Positions 50,086 through 58,430 of a stretch of DNA of 64,000 bases are shown here, piece after piece. The notes below the pieces were generated by a model. The model worked only from the letters and a program-made list of their open reading frames with translations, did not search any database and was not told where the DNA came from. The DNA lies in contig DATBKW010000373.1 of assembly GCA_036555665.1 (NCBI GenBank), forward strand, positions 1 through 64,000, written 5' to 3'. Position 1 is the stretch's first letter; every line of letters starts with the position of its first letter. The DNA is from JAOPZW01 sp036555665 (GTDB lineage: Bacteria; Actinomycetota; Thermoleophilia; Solirubrobacterales; Solirubrobacteraceae). The translations under genes were made by a program, and so were the position numbers.

Positions 50086-51051
50086 TCACCCCATCAACGC
50101 GTCGCCCAGCGCGGTGCGCACGTAGAGGACCGAGCGGCCGTCACGGCGGCCGCTGACGAGCCCCGCGTCGCGCAGCGCCGTGAGGTGGTGCGACGCGTTT
50201 CCCGGACTGAGCGACAGGCGCTCGGCGAGTTCGGTCGTCGACCGCGGCGCGCCGAGGTCGGCGAGCACCGCCGCGCGCGTGGGACCCATCAGGCGAGCGA
50301 GGCCGTTGGGCGCCGGCGCAGCCTCGTCCCACAGCGTCGCGATGCCGCGCGCCGGATAGATCACCGTCGGCTGCCACGGCGCGCGGTCGATGACGTGGGG
50401 CCGCGTCGCCGCGAAGGCCGATGGCATCAGCACGAGGCCCCGGCCGCCGAGCTCGATCGTCGCCTCGTGGACGGGGACGCGGACGGTGAGGCGATTGTCC
50501 TGCCAGGAGATCTCGTCGGCGATGTCGGCGAACAGCGCCGCGGGCCCGCCGGTCGCCAGTCGGCGCGCGCGGTAGGCGATGTCGGCATCGAGAAAGGCGT
50601 GTATGCGCGGCCACACCGGCTCGACGGCTCGCGCCCAGTAGGCCTCGAGCACATCCGCGAGCCGGCGCACCTCGCGGCGCGGGTGCTCCAGCCACGGCGC
50701 GGCGATCTCGGCGCCGCGCCGGTGCTGCGAGCCGAACAGCGTCATCTCCGACCGGATCTCCGCGATCGGCGTCGCGCGCAGGGCCGCGAGGTCGTCCTCG
50801 ATGCTGCCCAGCGGTCCCGCGGGCGGCGGCGTGATGAAGTCCGGCCCGTAGCCGCGCGGCGGGGTCAGCGCGACGGCTCGATCCAGCGCGAGCCCGTCCA
50901 GCCGCCCGCTCAGCGAGCGCAGCCAGGGCAGGTGCAGCGCCGCGTGCGACCGGTCGCGCAGCGCGACGAGCGAGCGCTCCAGCTCCCACATCGGCGAGAT
51001 CGCGAAGCGGGTGCTGGCGAGATCCTCGACCTCGAAGACGAACCGGACCAC
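50086..51051 (-). CDS. ArsR-type regulator with N-terminal DUF5937-like domain
   Basis: 321 residues. The C-terminal 80 residues are an ArsR winged HTH (ARLMGPTRAAVLADLGAPRSTTELAERLSLSPGNASHHLTALRDAGLVSGRRDGRSVLYVRT). The N-terminal 220 residues resemble the DUF5937 domain (VEDLASTRFAISPMWELERSLVALRD) and probably bind a ligand. It lacks the Cys metal sites of classical ArsR, so it likely senses an organic signal. Upstream in the same direction is the VOC gene, and a 20-bp palindrome at 51497 is the expected operator. Confidence 0.85.
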   Translation of the reverse strand: MVRFVFEVEDLASTRFAISPMWELERSLVALRDRSHAALHLPWLRSLSGRLDGLALDRAVALTPPRGYGPDFITPPPAGPLGSIEDDLAALRATPIAEIRSEMTLFGSQHRRGAEIAAPWLEHPRREVRRLADVLEAYWARAVEPVWPRIHAFLDADIAYRARRLATGGPAALFADIADEISWQDNRLTVRVPVHEATIELGGRGLVLMPSAFAATRPHVIDRAPWQPTVIYPARGIATLWDEAAPAPNGLARLMGPTRAAVLADLGAPRSTTELAERLSLSPGNASHHLTALRDAGLVSGRRDGRSVLYVRTALGDALMG

Positions 51052-51111
51052 CGGCGGAACCTAGGGCCTCGGCACCGTGACCGGAAGCAGCGACCTCGGC
51101 ACCATGAACCC

Positions 51112-51459
51112 CTACGCCCGCGGCACCATGACCTCGAGGACGGTGCCGTCGAGGTCGGGGAAGTAGATCGAGTCGCTTTCGCGATGGCGTTCGGGCTGGT
51201 AGGCGATCCCGAGGCGATCGAGCCGCGCGGCGACGCGCCGCTGGCCGGCGTGGTCGGTGGCCAGCGCGACATGGCGCAGGCCGGGTGCGCGCTCGGCGAA
51301 GAGGCCCAGGCGCGCGCCGACGGGGCCGAGGAAGACCGGCTCCTCCGGCACGGCGTGGCGCGCGTGGGCGCGCAGGCCGAGGACCTCCTCGTACCAGGCG
51401 ATCGAGGCCTGGCGGTCGTGGACGTCGAGGGACACGTGGTCGATGCGGATCAGTTGCAT
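51112..51459 (-). CDS. VOC family protein in an ArsR-controlled pair
   Basis: 115 residues with the complete VOC module: IRIDHVSLDVHDRQASIAWYEEVLGLRAHA with a candidate metal His, HVALATDHAG for the second, and SIYFPDLDGTVLEVMVP for the Glu. ATG 51459 begins the domain; GTG 51477 is an alternative. Possibly a binding protein or dioxygenase-like enzyme. Transcribed with the ArsR gene 60 bases downstream. Confidence 0.82.
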   Translation of the reverse strand: MQLIRIDHVSLDVHDRQASIAWYEEVLGLRAHARHAVPEEPVFLGPVGARLGLFAERAPGLRHVALATDHAGQRRVAARLDRLGIAYQPERHRESDSIYFPDLDGTVLEVMVPRA

Positions 51460-51496
51460 GGCCGGAGCGTCGGGCACGGCGCCCGTCCGCGCGATG

Positions 51497-51516
51497 GATT
51501 TGATTCACATCAAATC
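51497..51516. promoter_or_regulatory. candidate ArsR operator
   Basis: Perfect 8-bp arms GATTTGAT (51497-51504) and ATCAAATC (51509-51516) around TCAC. AT-rich in a GC-rich setting and matching the ATCAA/TTGAT style of ArsR/SmtB sites. Placed 38 bases from the start of both the VOC gene and the FAD oxidoreductase gene, so it can control both directions. Confidence 0.7.
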
Positions 51517-51553
51517 GTTCGTCAGGGTCGCGGGGCGCCGGGACGCTGGCGCC

Positions 51554-52915
51554 ATGACCAACACCGCATCGCTCACCACCGGCGCCGGCCATGTCGTCGC
51601 GCCCGCCATCTCGCTGCCCGGCTCCCCGAACTACGACACGGACCGCGCCGCGTGGAACCTCACCGCCGATCAGCGGCCGGCCGCCGTCTGCGTGGCCACC
51701 AGCGTGGCGCACGTGCAGGCCGCCATCGCCTATGCCCGCGTGCGCGGCCTGCGCGTCGCCGCGCAGGCCACGGGCCATTTCGCCCACGGCCTGCCGCCGC
51801 TGCACCGCACGCTGCTGCTCAAGCTCGCGCTGCACCGCGAGCAGGCCATCGCGGTCGACCCCGTCGCGCGCACGGCCCGCGTCCCCGCGGGCGCGCGCTG
51901 GATCGACGTCGTCGGCGCCGTCGCGCCGCACGGCCTCGCCGCGATGCACGGCTCGGCGCCGACCGTCGGCGTGATGGGCTACCTGGTCGGCGGCGGCCTG
52001 TCGTTCTACGGGCGCGCGCACGGCCTGGCCGCCAACCACGTGCGGGCCTTCGAGGTCGTCGCGCCCGACGGCCGCGCGCTGCGCGCCGACGCCGACGAGA
52101 ACCCGGAGCTGTTCTGGGCGCTGCGCGGCGGCGGGGGCGGCTACGCATTGATCACCGCGGTCGAGATCGAGCTCCTGCCCTACGCGCAGGTCACGGGCGG
52201 CGCGCTGTTCTTCGCGGCGGACCGCGCGCCGGCGCTTCTGCGGGCATGGCGCGACTGGACGCGCACCGCGCCCGAGACGATGACGACGACCTTCCGCGTC
52301 CTGCAGTTGCCGCCGCTGCCGCATGTGCCGGAGCCGCTGCGCGGCGTCGCGACCGTCTGCGTCGACGGCGTGTCGCTCGACCCGGAGGTCGCGGCCGACC
52401 TCGACCGGCGCCTGCGCGCGCAGGCGCAGCCGATCCTCGGCGGCTTCGGTCCGATGCCCAGCGCCGCGGTCGCACACCTCCACGGCGATCCCGAGGAGCC
52501 GGTGCCGGCCATCACCGACGGCATTCTGCTCGAAGACCTCGGCGACGACGCCATGGCCGCGTTCCTGCGGGTCGCCGGGCCGGGCTCGCCGCTGCTCGCG
52601 GCCGAACTGCGCCACCTGGGCGGGGCGCTCGCCGACGAGCCGGCCGACGCCGGCGCCCGCGCCCGGCTCGAGGGCGAGTTCCTCCTGCTCGGCGTCGGCA
52701 TGCCCGGGCCCGCCGGCCTCACGCCGGTCGAGGCGCACTTCGACCACCTGTTCGAGGCGATGCGCCCGGCCGCGACCGGTACCCGCTTCGCGAGCGTCGC
52801 CCAGCGCTGGACCTCGATGCGCACCTGCGTGCCCGACGCTGCGCTGCAGCGCCTCGCGCGCCTGCGGGCCGAGCTCGATCCCGACGACCTGCTCGTCGCG
52901 CCCCAGCTCCCGTGA
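51554..52915 (+). CDS. FAD-binding (PCMH/BBE-like) oxidoreductase
   Basis: 453 residues of the berberine-bridge/6-hydroxynicotine oxidase type. The FAD domain begins NYDTDRAAWNLTADQRPAAVC, with VAAQATGHFAHG carrying the usual flavin-linked His (H75), then GVMGYLVGGGLSFYGRAHGLAANHV and LFWALRGGGGGYALITAVEIEL. The second Cys for bicovalent flavin is not at the expected place, so flavin is probably held by one bond. Substrate unknown, possibly a sugar, alkaloid or phenolic. Divergent from VOC/ArsR with a shared operator candidate, so it is the likely regulated target. Confidence 0.85.
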   Translation: MTNTASLTTGAGHVVAPAISLPGSPNYDTDRAAWNLTADQRPAAVCVATSVAHVQAAIAYARVRGLRVAAQATGHFAHGLPPLHRTLLLKLALHREQAIAVDPVARTARVPAGARWIDVVGAVAPHGLAAMHGSAPTVGVMGYLVGGGLSFYGRAHGLAANHVRAFEVVAPDGRALRADADENPELFWALRGGGGGYALITAVEIELLPYAQVTGGALFFAADRAPALLRAWRDWTRTAPETMTTTFRVLQLPPLPHVPEPLRGVATVCVDGVSLDPEVAADLDRRLRAQAQPILGGFGPMPSAAVAHLHGDPEEPVPAITDGILLEDLGDDAMAAFLRVAGPGSPLLAAELRHLGGALADEPADAGARARLEGEFLLLGVGMPGPAGLTPVEAHFDHLFEAMRPAATGTRFASVAQRWTSMRTCVPDAALQRLARLRAELDPDDLLVAPQLP

Positions 52916-53065
52916 CCGGACTCCGACCGGCAGCGCTGACGGGCTGAACACTTTCGAATGCAGCGGTGATGCGAGGCCGGCGGCGTGCTACACCGCGCCA
53001 TCGCGGCTCTCGTACATACGACGGCCTCGCGTCAAATCCGCCGGTGGCCGGCCGATCAGCGGGCG

Positions 53066-53989
53066 GTGGCCAGCCGCCGCACCGTCACCATCACGCTCGC
53101 CGTCGCGCTCTTCGGCGCGGCCCTGAGTCCCCTGGGCGCGTCCGCCGACGCGGCGCCGGCGATCGCGCCCCACGCGCGCGCCGGCGGCCTCGTGCGCTTC
53201 AGCGTCCCGGTCGTCGGTGCACGCACGTGCGTCGTGCGAGCGGCCGGTCGCCGGCGGACCGCGAACGTTGCCGGCGCCGCCAGTGTCAAGGTCAGCTTTC
53301 GCGTCGCCCGTCGTGCCCACGCCGGCACGTGGCTGCTTTCGATCGCCTGCGCGCCGTATACGTCGCAGCGCGTCGTGCTGACGGTCACCGGCGCCGCGCG
53401 CGCGCAGGCGCCGAGCGGGAGGCTCGTGGCCGGCCCGATCCGCATCGCGGTGGTGAAGCCCCCGCCCTCCGCGCGGCCACCGCGCACGCCGCCTGTTCCG
53501 ACGCCCGCGGCCGCGCCGGCCGTCGCTGCGCCCATGTCGGAGGCCGATGCCCTGGCCCGCGCCCAGGCGGACTGGGTGACCTACGGCCCCGGGTACATCG
53601 CGGTGTTCCGCAACGGCCAGTGCACGGACTGGGCCGCGCAGAAGCGCCCCGACATCGTCGAGCGGGCCACCGTCCGGCTGTGGGCCGACCACTACATGGG
53701 CCTGCCCGACCCGGGCGTGAGCTGGAACGGCGGCTTCTGGGACGACATGGCGCGTGCCGCGCGGATGCCGGTCGGCACGATTCCGAAGGCGGGCGCGATC
53801 GTCACGTTCGACCCGGGCACCATGGGGGCCGGCCCGGTCACCGGGCATGTCGCCTACGTCGAGAGCGTCGACGACCACGCCGGCACGTTCACCGTCTCCG
53901 AGATGAACGCGCCGGTGCCGTGGGTCGTCTCCCACCGCACGATCGCGAAGAGCGCGATCGCGCAGGGCGGCATCACCTTCGTCTATTAG
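53066..53989 (+). CDS. secreted CHAP-domain peptidoglycan hydrolase-like protein
   Basis: 307 residues: signal peptide (about 1-30, ending GASADAA), a beta-rich middle domain, a Pro-rich linker (KPPPSARPPRTPPVP), and a C-terminal CHAP amidase/peptidase domain. Cys186 in NGQCTDWAA, His261 in VTGHVAYVES and the later EMN segment are the catalytic set. It probably cleaves peptidoglycan crosslinks outside the membrane. GTG 53066 gives a standard signal peptide; a GTG at 52985 would add 27 residues. The gap 52916-53065 shows no clear regulatory structure. Confidence 0.8.
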   Translation: MASRRTVTITLAVALFGAALSPLGASADAAPAIAPHARAGGLVRFSVPVVGARTCVVRAAGRRRTANVAGAASVKVSFRVARRAHAGTWLLSIACAPYTSQRVVLTVTGAARAQAPSGRLVAGPIRIAVVKPPPSARPPRTPPVPTPAAAPAVAAPMSEADALARAQADWVTYGPGYIAVFRNGQCTDWAAQKRPDIVERATVRLWADHYMGLPDPGVSWNGGFWDDMARAARMPVGTIPKAGAIVTFDPGTMGAGPVTGHVAYVESVDDHAGTFTVSEMNAPVPWVVSHRTIAKSAIAQGGITFVY

Positions 53990-54010
53990 CCGGGTCGGCC
54001 GCGGGCCGGT

Positions 54011-54922
54011 TCAGACCTTCCTGACGATCACACCGCCTTCCTCGAAGTCCGCGACCGTGTCGTTGACCCGCAGGCCGTCGACCGCGCCCTGGAAGTCCAG
54101 GCCTGGATCCCTGCCCTTGCCGATCATCAGCGTGAAGATGCTCGCTGGGTCCCCGCCGTCGTCGAGCTTCGCCTTGATGGCGTCGAAGGTGCACCGGGCT
54201 GCCTGCGTGCACCCGGTGGCCGTACCGGCTGCACCGGTGAGCCACCAGAATCCACTCGACGTGTCGGTGGCGTCGACCGTCGTCCACGCGGATGGGTTGG
54301 TGTTGTTAGGAACGAACGTGAGCGTCGAGAACGTGGTCGGGTTCGTCTCGAGGCGCGGGTTGATCTCGAACTGGATGACGGGCATGTTCGGGTTGCCGCG
54401 CGAGTTGTTCTCGCCGGTCGTGTAGACGGAGAAGCCGACCTTGTCGAGGTTCTCCACCAGCCCATTGCCGGAGACGCCGTAGGCGATCCTCTCGTTGGAC
54501 GGGACGAGCAGATTCAGGCTCCCCGTTCCGTAGGGCGGGTGGCTGTCCCCCGAAACCGGGCCCGACCGCAGCTGCGCCACGGGCGCGCCGATCGTGTTGC
54601 GGTTGATGATCCCGAAGTTGCCGCTCGACAGCTCCGGCGTCGAGCCACCCGGGGTCCCGGGTGCGCCCGGAGCGCCGGGTGCCCCAGGTGCGCCGGGCGC
54701 ACCGGCCGGCCCTTGCGCGCCGCCCTGGTTGATGCGGTTCTGCGCACCGGTGGTCAACCGGTTCAGCGAGATCACCCCTCTGCGGATGTCCCGGTTCTGG
54801 ATCGTCCCGTCCTTGATGTTCCTGCTCGTGAAGACCTGTTGGGCCGCGCCGAAGGCGGTTCCGCCGAGGAGCGAGCCGAGCAGCAACAGCAGGAGAACGT
54901 TCAGCGTCCGCGTCGGGCGCAT
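54011..54922 (-). CDS. secreted protein with short collagen-like repeat
   Basis: 303 residues: signal peptide (1-28), the segment VFTSRNIKDGTIQNRDIRRGVI that I associate with Thermoleophilia surface proteins, a Gly-x-Pro collagen-like stretch (residues 68-93: repeats of GAP), then a beta-rich C-terminal domain ending VNDTVADFEEGGVIVRKV. The collagen run suggests a trimeric stalk. Ligand unknown. Strong AAGGGAGG 5 bases before ATG 54922. Base composition is a little lower in GC than the neighbours. Confidence 0.75.
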   Translation of the reverse strand: MRPTRTLNVLLLLLLGSLLGGTAFGAAQQVFTSRNIKDGTIQNRDIRRGVISLNRLTTGAQNRINQGGAQGPAGAPGAPGAPGAPGAPGTPGGSTPELSSGNFGIINRNTIGAPVAQLRSGPVSGDSHPPYGTGSLNLLVPSNERIAYGVSGNGLVENLDKVGFSVYTTGENNSRGNPNMPVIQFEINPRLETNPTTFSTLTFVPNNTNPSAWTTVDATDTSSGFWWLTGAAGTATGCTQAARCTFDAIKAKLDDGGDPASIFTLMIGKGRDPGLDFQGAVDGLRVNDTVADFEEGGVIVRKV

Positions 54923-55028
54923 ACGAACCTCCCTTGAAGTTTGCCGCGGGCGCGAGCGAAGGCCCTGACCACCCAGCCCACACCCACGAGTGGTCGGGGT
55001 ACATCCTCCGGGCTCGCCGGGCGAGTGC

Positions 55029-55051
55029 GCATCACCCGCGGAGGGTGATGC
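55029..55051. terminator. hairpin after the ferredoxin gene
   Basis: Perfect 9-bp GCATCACCC (55029-55037) with GGGTGATGC (55043-55051) and a 5-base loop, about 30 bases past the ferredoxin stop on the reverse strand. No T tract, so termination is uncertain. The rest of the 54923-55081 gap is the leader of the collagen-like gene. Confidence 0.5.
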
Positions 55052-55081
55052 TGCGGGGCGATCAGGTGCGGCGCTGGACCG

Positions 55082-55348
55082 CTACGAGCTGCTCGCGTAG
55101 TAGTCCGCGTTGATCTGGGTGTACTTCTGCCACTCCTCCGGGAGCTGGTCCTCGGCGAAGCACGCGTCCACCGGACAGGCCTCGACGCAGGCGTCGCAGT
55201 CGATGCACTCCTCGGGGTCGATGTGGAGCATCTCGACGTTGTCGTAGTCGGGCTCGTCCGGGGTCGGGTGGATGCAGTCCACCGGGCAGACCTCGACGCA
55301 GGAGTTGTCCTTGGTGCCGATGCACGGCTCGGCGATCACGTAGGTCAT
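55082..55348 (-). CDS. fdxA: seven-iron (3Fe-4S/4Fe-4S) ferredoxin
   Basis: 88 residues. First cluster Cys C9, C17, C21 and C25 region in EPCIGTKDNSCVEVCPVDCI, with the spacing of a 3Fe-4S site; second cluster C48-x2-C51-x2-C54-x3-C58-P in ECIDCDACVEACPVD. The standard actinobacterial FdxA electron carrier. It starts in ATGA overlap with the upstream gene. Confidence 0.92.
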   Translation of the reverse strand: MTYVIAEPCIGTKDNSCVEVCPVDCIHPTPDEPDYDNVEMLHIDPEECIDCDACVEACPVDACFAEDQLPEEWQKYTQINADYYASSS

Positions 55349-55653
55349 GGTGCGGTCTCGAACATTGTCTCGACGATCGCCGCGGCCTCGGGCGGGGCGA
55401 CGACGTCGAGGATGACGCGCCCGCCGTCGCGCGCGACGGTCAGGGTCAGGAAGGGACAGCAGTCGCGCTCGGCGGCCACCAGCTCGTCGAGCTCAGCGGC
55501 GAGGCGGGGCGCGGACCGGAAGGCGAGGCGCCGGCCTCCTGCGATGGGGCCGGCGTCGACGAGGCTGTCGTCGAGCAGGCTGCGCCAGCGCGCTGCGCGG
55601 TCGGCGGCCGCCGCAGCGGTGAGCGAGCACACCACGGGGACGGAATCGGTCAT
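55345..55653 (-). CDS. small CCPF-motif protein in a MerR/ferredoxin module
   Basis: 102 residues with an ERDCCPFLTLTV segment preceded by an Arg-rich AARWRSLLDDSL helix and followed by a beta pair (GGRVILDVVAPPEAA). Small proteins with the CCPF motif recur next to MerR genes; the Cys pair may bind metal or a thiol-reactive signal. ATG 55653 is chosen since ATG 55674 would lie inside the MerR operator. Stop overlaps ferredoxin start as ATGA. Confidence 0.7.
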   Translation of the reverse strand: MTDSVPVVCSLTAAAAADRAARWRSLLDDSLVDAGPIAGGRRLAFRSAPRLAAELDELVAAERDCCPFLTLTVARDGGRVILDVVAPPEAAAIVETMFETAP

Positions 55654-55666
55654 GGTGCTAGCGTCG

Positions 55667-55692
55667 ACCTTCAAGTCGGCTGGAAGTCAAGG
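55667..55692. promoter_or_regulatory. candidate MerR-type operator
   Basis: ACCTTCAAGT (55667-55676) and GGAAGTCAAGG (55682-55692) form an imperfect dyad of the CCTTxAAGT style used by MerR/SoxR/CueR regulators. The reverse strand of the second half contains TTGACT, a -35 match. It sits between the divergent CCPF/ferredoxin and MerR genes. Confidence 0.5.
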
Positions 55693-55699
55693 GGACGTC

Positions 55700-56155
55700 A
55701 TGAGCGAACCGTCGCAAATGCTCACGATTGGCGAAGTCGCCCGCCGATCCGGCGTCAAGGCGTCGACGCTGCGCTACTACGAGTCGCTCGGCGTCCTGCC
55801 CGAGCCCGAGCGGGTGGCCGGGCAGCGCCGCTACACCGCCGAAGTGCTGCGCCGTCTGGCCGTCGTCGACGTCGTCCAGCGCGCGGGCTTCTCGCTCGAG
55901 GAGATCCGCGACCTCGTCAGCGCCGCCGACGAACCGGCCTCACGGCGGGTGCGCGCGCTGGCCGACCACAAGCTCCCGCAGATCGAGGCGCTCATCGACC
56001 GCGCGCAGGCGGTGCACCGCTGGCTGCAGGCCGCAAGCGCGTGCGAGTGCGAGACCTTCGACGCGTGCAGCCTGTTCGACGACCGCGCGCTGCGCGACGA
56101 CGAGCGCCTGCCGGTCGGGCGCAGCGCGCTGCTCAGAACAGGTGGCTCTGGCTGA
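55700..56155 (+). CDS. MerR family regulator with Cys-rich C-terminus
   Basis: 151 residues: MerR HTH (MLTIGEVARRSGVKASTLRYYESLGVLPEPERVAGQRRY), dimerisation helix, and a C-terminal CECETFDACSLFDD segment with three Cys, which is where metal- or redox-sensing MerR proteins (SoxR, MerR, CueR-like) hold their ligand. AAGGGG 6 bases before ATG 55700. Likely activates or represses the divergent CCPF/ferredoxin pair in response to metal or oxidative stress (inference). The 3' end overlaps the convergent membrane-protein gene by 23 bases. Confidence 0.87.
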   Translation: MSEPSQMLTIGEVARRSGVKASTLRYYESLGVLPEPERVAGQRRYTAEVLRRLAVVDVVQRAGFSLEEIRDLVSAADEPASRRVRALADHKLPQIEALIDRAQAVHRWLQAASACECETFDACSLFDDRALRDDERLPVGRSALLRTGGSG

Positions 56156-56564
56156 GCGTGATGATCACCGCGGCGAGCGTCGCGACCGCGGCGAGCGCCT
56201 CCGCGGCGACGACCCGGCGCGGCGGGGCGACAGGCGCCCGGCCGCTGACGGCGAGTGCCGCCGCAGTCAGTACGGGCGTGACGCCCGACCAGAACACGAG
56301 GACCGAGACCACGGCGACGATCGCCAGGATGAGCGCCGTGCGGTCGAGGTTCGTCGCGCGCGGCACCACGTAGCCGAAGAGCGCCAGCGTGAGGGCCAAG
56401 CAGACGACGCCGGTGATGATCGCCGGGCCGGTGCCGCCGTTCTCGCCGCTCTCCACGTGGTAGTTGCCCGCGAACACGATCACGAGCGCTACGACGAGCC
56501 CGATGATTCCGAGCGTGGGCGCAGCGATTCTGGGGCGCGTCAGCGCCCCCTCGAGGTTGCTCAT
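56133..56564 (-). CDS. small four-helix membrane protein, unknown
   Basis: 143 residues with four hydrophobic segments (about 15-35, 48-68, 76-97, 115-138). No motif recognised. Upstream is the SDR gene end at 56669 about 100 bases away in the same direction, so it may have its own promoter. Confidence 0.68.
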   Translation of the reverse strand: MSNLEGALTRPRIAAPTLGIIGLVVALVIVFAGNYHVESGENGGTGPAIITGVVCLALTLALFGYVVPRATNLDRTALILAIVAVVSVLVFWSGVTPVLTAAALAVSGRAPVAPPRRVVAAEALAAVATLAAVIITLSQSHLF

Positions 56565-56668
56565 CCCTTCCCCTGTCTATCTGCGCTCGTCCCTTCGCGA
56601 GCGACCGGCGCACCGTAATGTCGCCGACGGTGCCCACGCAAGATTCCGCACTGACCGAAAGTTCGTAG

Positions 56669-57391
56669 TCACCCAGTGCGCCCGAGCGCCTGCAGGCCGC
56701 TGGGCAGGATCGTCAACTCGGGCACGTGGGCGCGCGGCGGCAGCGAGATCGCGAACAGACAGGCCGCCGCGACGTCGTCGGGCTGCAGCATCTGCGCGCG
56801 CTGCTCGGCGGTCGGCGGCTCGGGGCGCTGGTCGAGGATCGCCGTGTCGACCACGCCGGGCATGATCGTGGTGAAGCGCACGCCGTCCTGCTCGTCGAAG
56901 GCCGCGCCACGGGCGAGGCCCAACAGCGCGGCCTTGGTCGCCTGATAGGCCGGGCCCGAGCGGTCGGGCCAGCTGCCCGAGACGCTGCCGATCAGCACGA
57001 CGTCGCCGTGCGTCGCGCGCAGCGGCTCGAGGCACGCGCGCACGAGGTTGAAAGCGCCGGTCAGGTTCACCGCGACGAGCGCGTCGAAGGCCTCGGGCGC
57101 GAGGTCGGCCAGGCGGCGGCGGGGGATGTTCGTCCCGGCGGCGGCGACCAGCGCGTGCAGCGGGCCGTCCGCGGCCACGCGCGCCACGATCCGCTCGACC
57201 GCCGCGCGATCGGTCACGTCGAGGCGGTGGGCGATGACGTCGCGCTCGCCGGCCGCGTCCTCGATGAGCTCCGCGCGGCGAGCGGCCGCGTGCACGCGCG
57301 CGCCGGCGTCGGCCAGGGCCAGCGCCGTCGCCAGGCCGATGCCGCTCGAGGCGCCGGCGACCAGCGCGGTGCGCCCGTCGAGCGCGCCCAC
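56669..57391 (-). CDS. short-chain dehydrogenase/reductase
   Basis: 240 residues. NAD(P) motif TALVAGASSGIG, DVTDR, NAG-like AAAGTN, catalytic Ser in IGSVSGSW and Y-x3-K in AYQATKAALLGL; C-terminus is short. Typical class I SDR acting on alcohol or ketone. GTG 57391 follows the dehydrogenase stop by 2 bases, so they form one operon that may process the same substrate in two steps. Confidence 0.88.
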   Translation of the reverse strand: MGALDGRTALVAGASSGIGLATALALADAGARVHAAARRAELIEDAAGERDVIAHRLDVTDRAAVERIVARVAADGPLHALVAAAGTNIPRRRLADLAPEAFDALVAVNLTGAFNLVRACLEPLRATHGDVVLIGSVSGSWPDRSGPAYQATKAALLGLARGAAFDEQDGVRFTTIMPGVVDTAILDQRPEPPTAEQRAQMLQPDDVAAACLFAISLPPRAHVPELTILPSGLQALGRTG

Positions 57392-57393
57392 GG

Positions 57394-58428
57394 TCAGGTC
57401 TCGCGCCCGGCGCCGGCCAGGAACACCTTGACCTCCGCGGGCGGCGGCCCGGCGGCCAGCCGCGCGAACGCGTCCGGGCCGTCGGCCAGCGGGCGTACGG
57501 CGGCCAACTCGCCGACCGACGCGCGCCCCTCGGCCAGCCACGACATCGCCTGCTCGAAGTCGGTCATCGTGTAGGCGTAGGAGCCCTGGATCGTCAGCTG
57601 GCCGCGGACGACGCCGTGAAAGCCGAGCGTGGTGTCGTCGGCGGCGAGGCCGATGCAGACCGCGCGGGCGCCGGGTGCCAACAGCTCGAGCGCCAGCCGC
57701 CGCGTCGCCTGCGCGCCGACCGCGTCGAGGGTCAGGTCGGCGCCGAGGCCGTCGTCGGCCGCGCGCAGCGCCGCCCGCGCCTGATCGGCACCGGGATACG
57801 CCTCGTGCGCGCCGAGCGCGAGCGCCCGCTCGCGGCGCTCGTCCTGGGGCTCTAGCACGGCGACGTTCTCGATGCCGGACAGCAGCGCGGCCTGCAGCGT
57901 CATGAGCCCGATCGTGCCCGCGCCAAGCACCACCGCCCGGCGCACCGGCCCGCCGGCGAGGCCCAGGCGCACCGCGTGCACGCCGTTGGCCAGCGGTTCG
58001 ACCAGGGCGCCCGCGCGCGCGCTCATGCCGTCGGGCAGCGCGCGCACGTTGGCGGCCGGGGCGCGCACGAGGTCGGCGAAGGCGCCGTCGTGGTGCACGC
58101 CGATCAGCGTCCGCTCCGGGCACAGGTTCTCCCGGCCGGCCCGGCACAGGCGGCAGCGCCCGCAGCCGACCAGCGGGTTGACGGCCACGCGCGCCCCGTC
58201 CCACTCGCGCGCGCCCTCGCCGGCCGCGACGACGGTGCCGGCGAACTCGTGGCCCATCACCAGCGGCGGCGTGCGGTTGCCCATGTGCCCGAGGTAGCCC
58301 TCGACCTCCGAGCCGCAGATCCCGACCGCGCCCGGCTGGACGATCAGCTCGCCGGCGCCGGGGTCGCGCGGCTCCGGGCGCTCCTCCAGCGTCATCCGCC
58401 CAGGGCCCTGCCAGACGATCGCGCGCAT
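57394..58428 (-). CDS. zinc-dependent medium-chain dehydrogenase (sorbitol/threonine type)
   Basis: 344 residues. Catalytic zinc site near GICGSEVEGY and GHEFAGTV, structural zinc Cys set in NPLVGCGRCRLCRAGRENLCPE, Rossmann VLGAGTIGLMTLQAAL. The branch (sorbitol, threonine or galactitol dehydrogenases) cannot be fixed by eye. Between a PRC-barrel gene (2 bases upstream) and the SDR gene. Confidence 0.85.
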   Translation of the reverse strand: MRAIVWQGPGRMTLEERPEPRDPGAGELIVQPGAVGICGSEVEGYLGHMGNRTPPLVMGHEFAGTVVAAGEGAREWDGARVAVNPLVGCGRCRLCRAGRENLCPERTLIGVHHDGAFADLVRAPAANVRALPDGMSARAGALVEPLANGVHAVRLGLAGGPVRRAVVLGAGTIGLMTLQAALLSGIENVAVLEPQDERRERALALGAHEAYPGADQARAALRAADDGLGADLTLDAVGAQATRRLALELLAPGARAVCIGLAADDTTLGFHGVVRGQLTIQGSYAYTMTDFEQAMSWLAEGRASVGELAAVRPLADGPDAFARLAAGPPPAEVKVFLAGAGRET

Positions 58429-58430
58429 GC

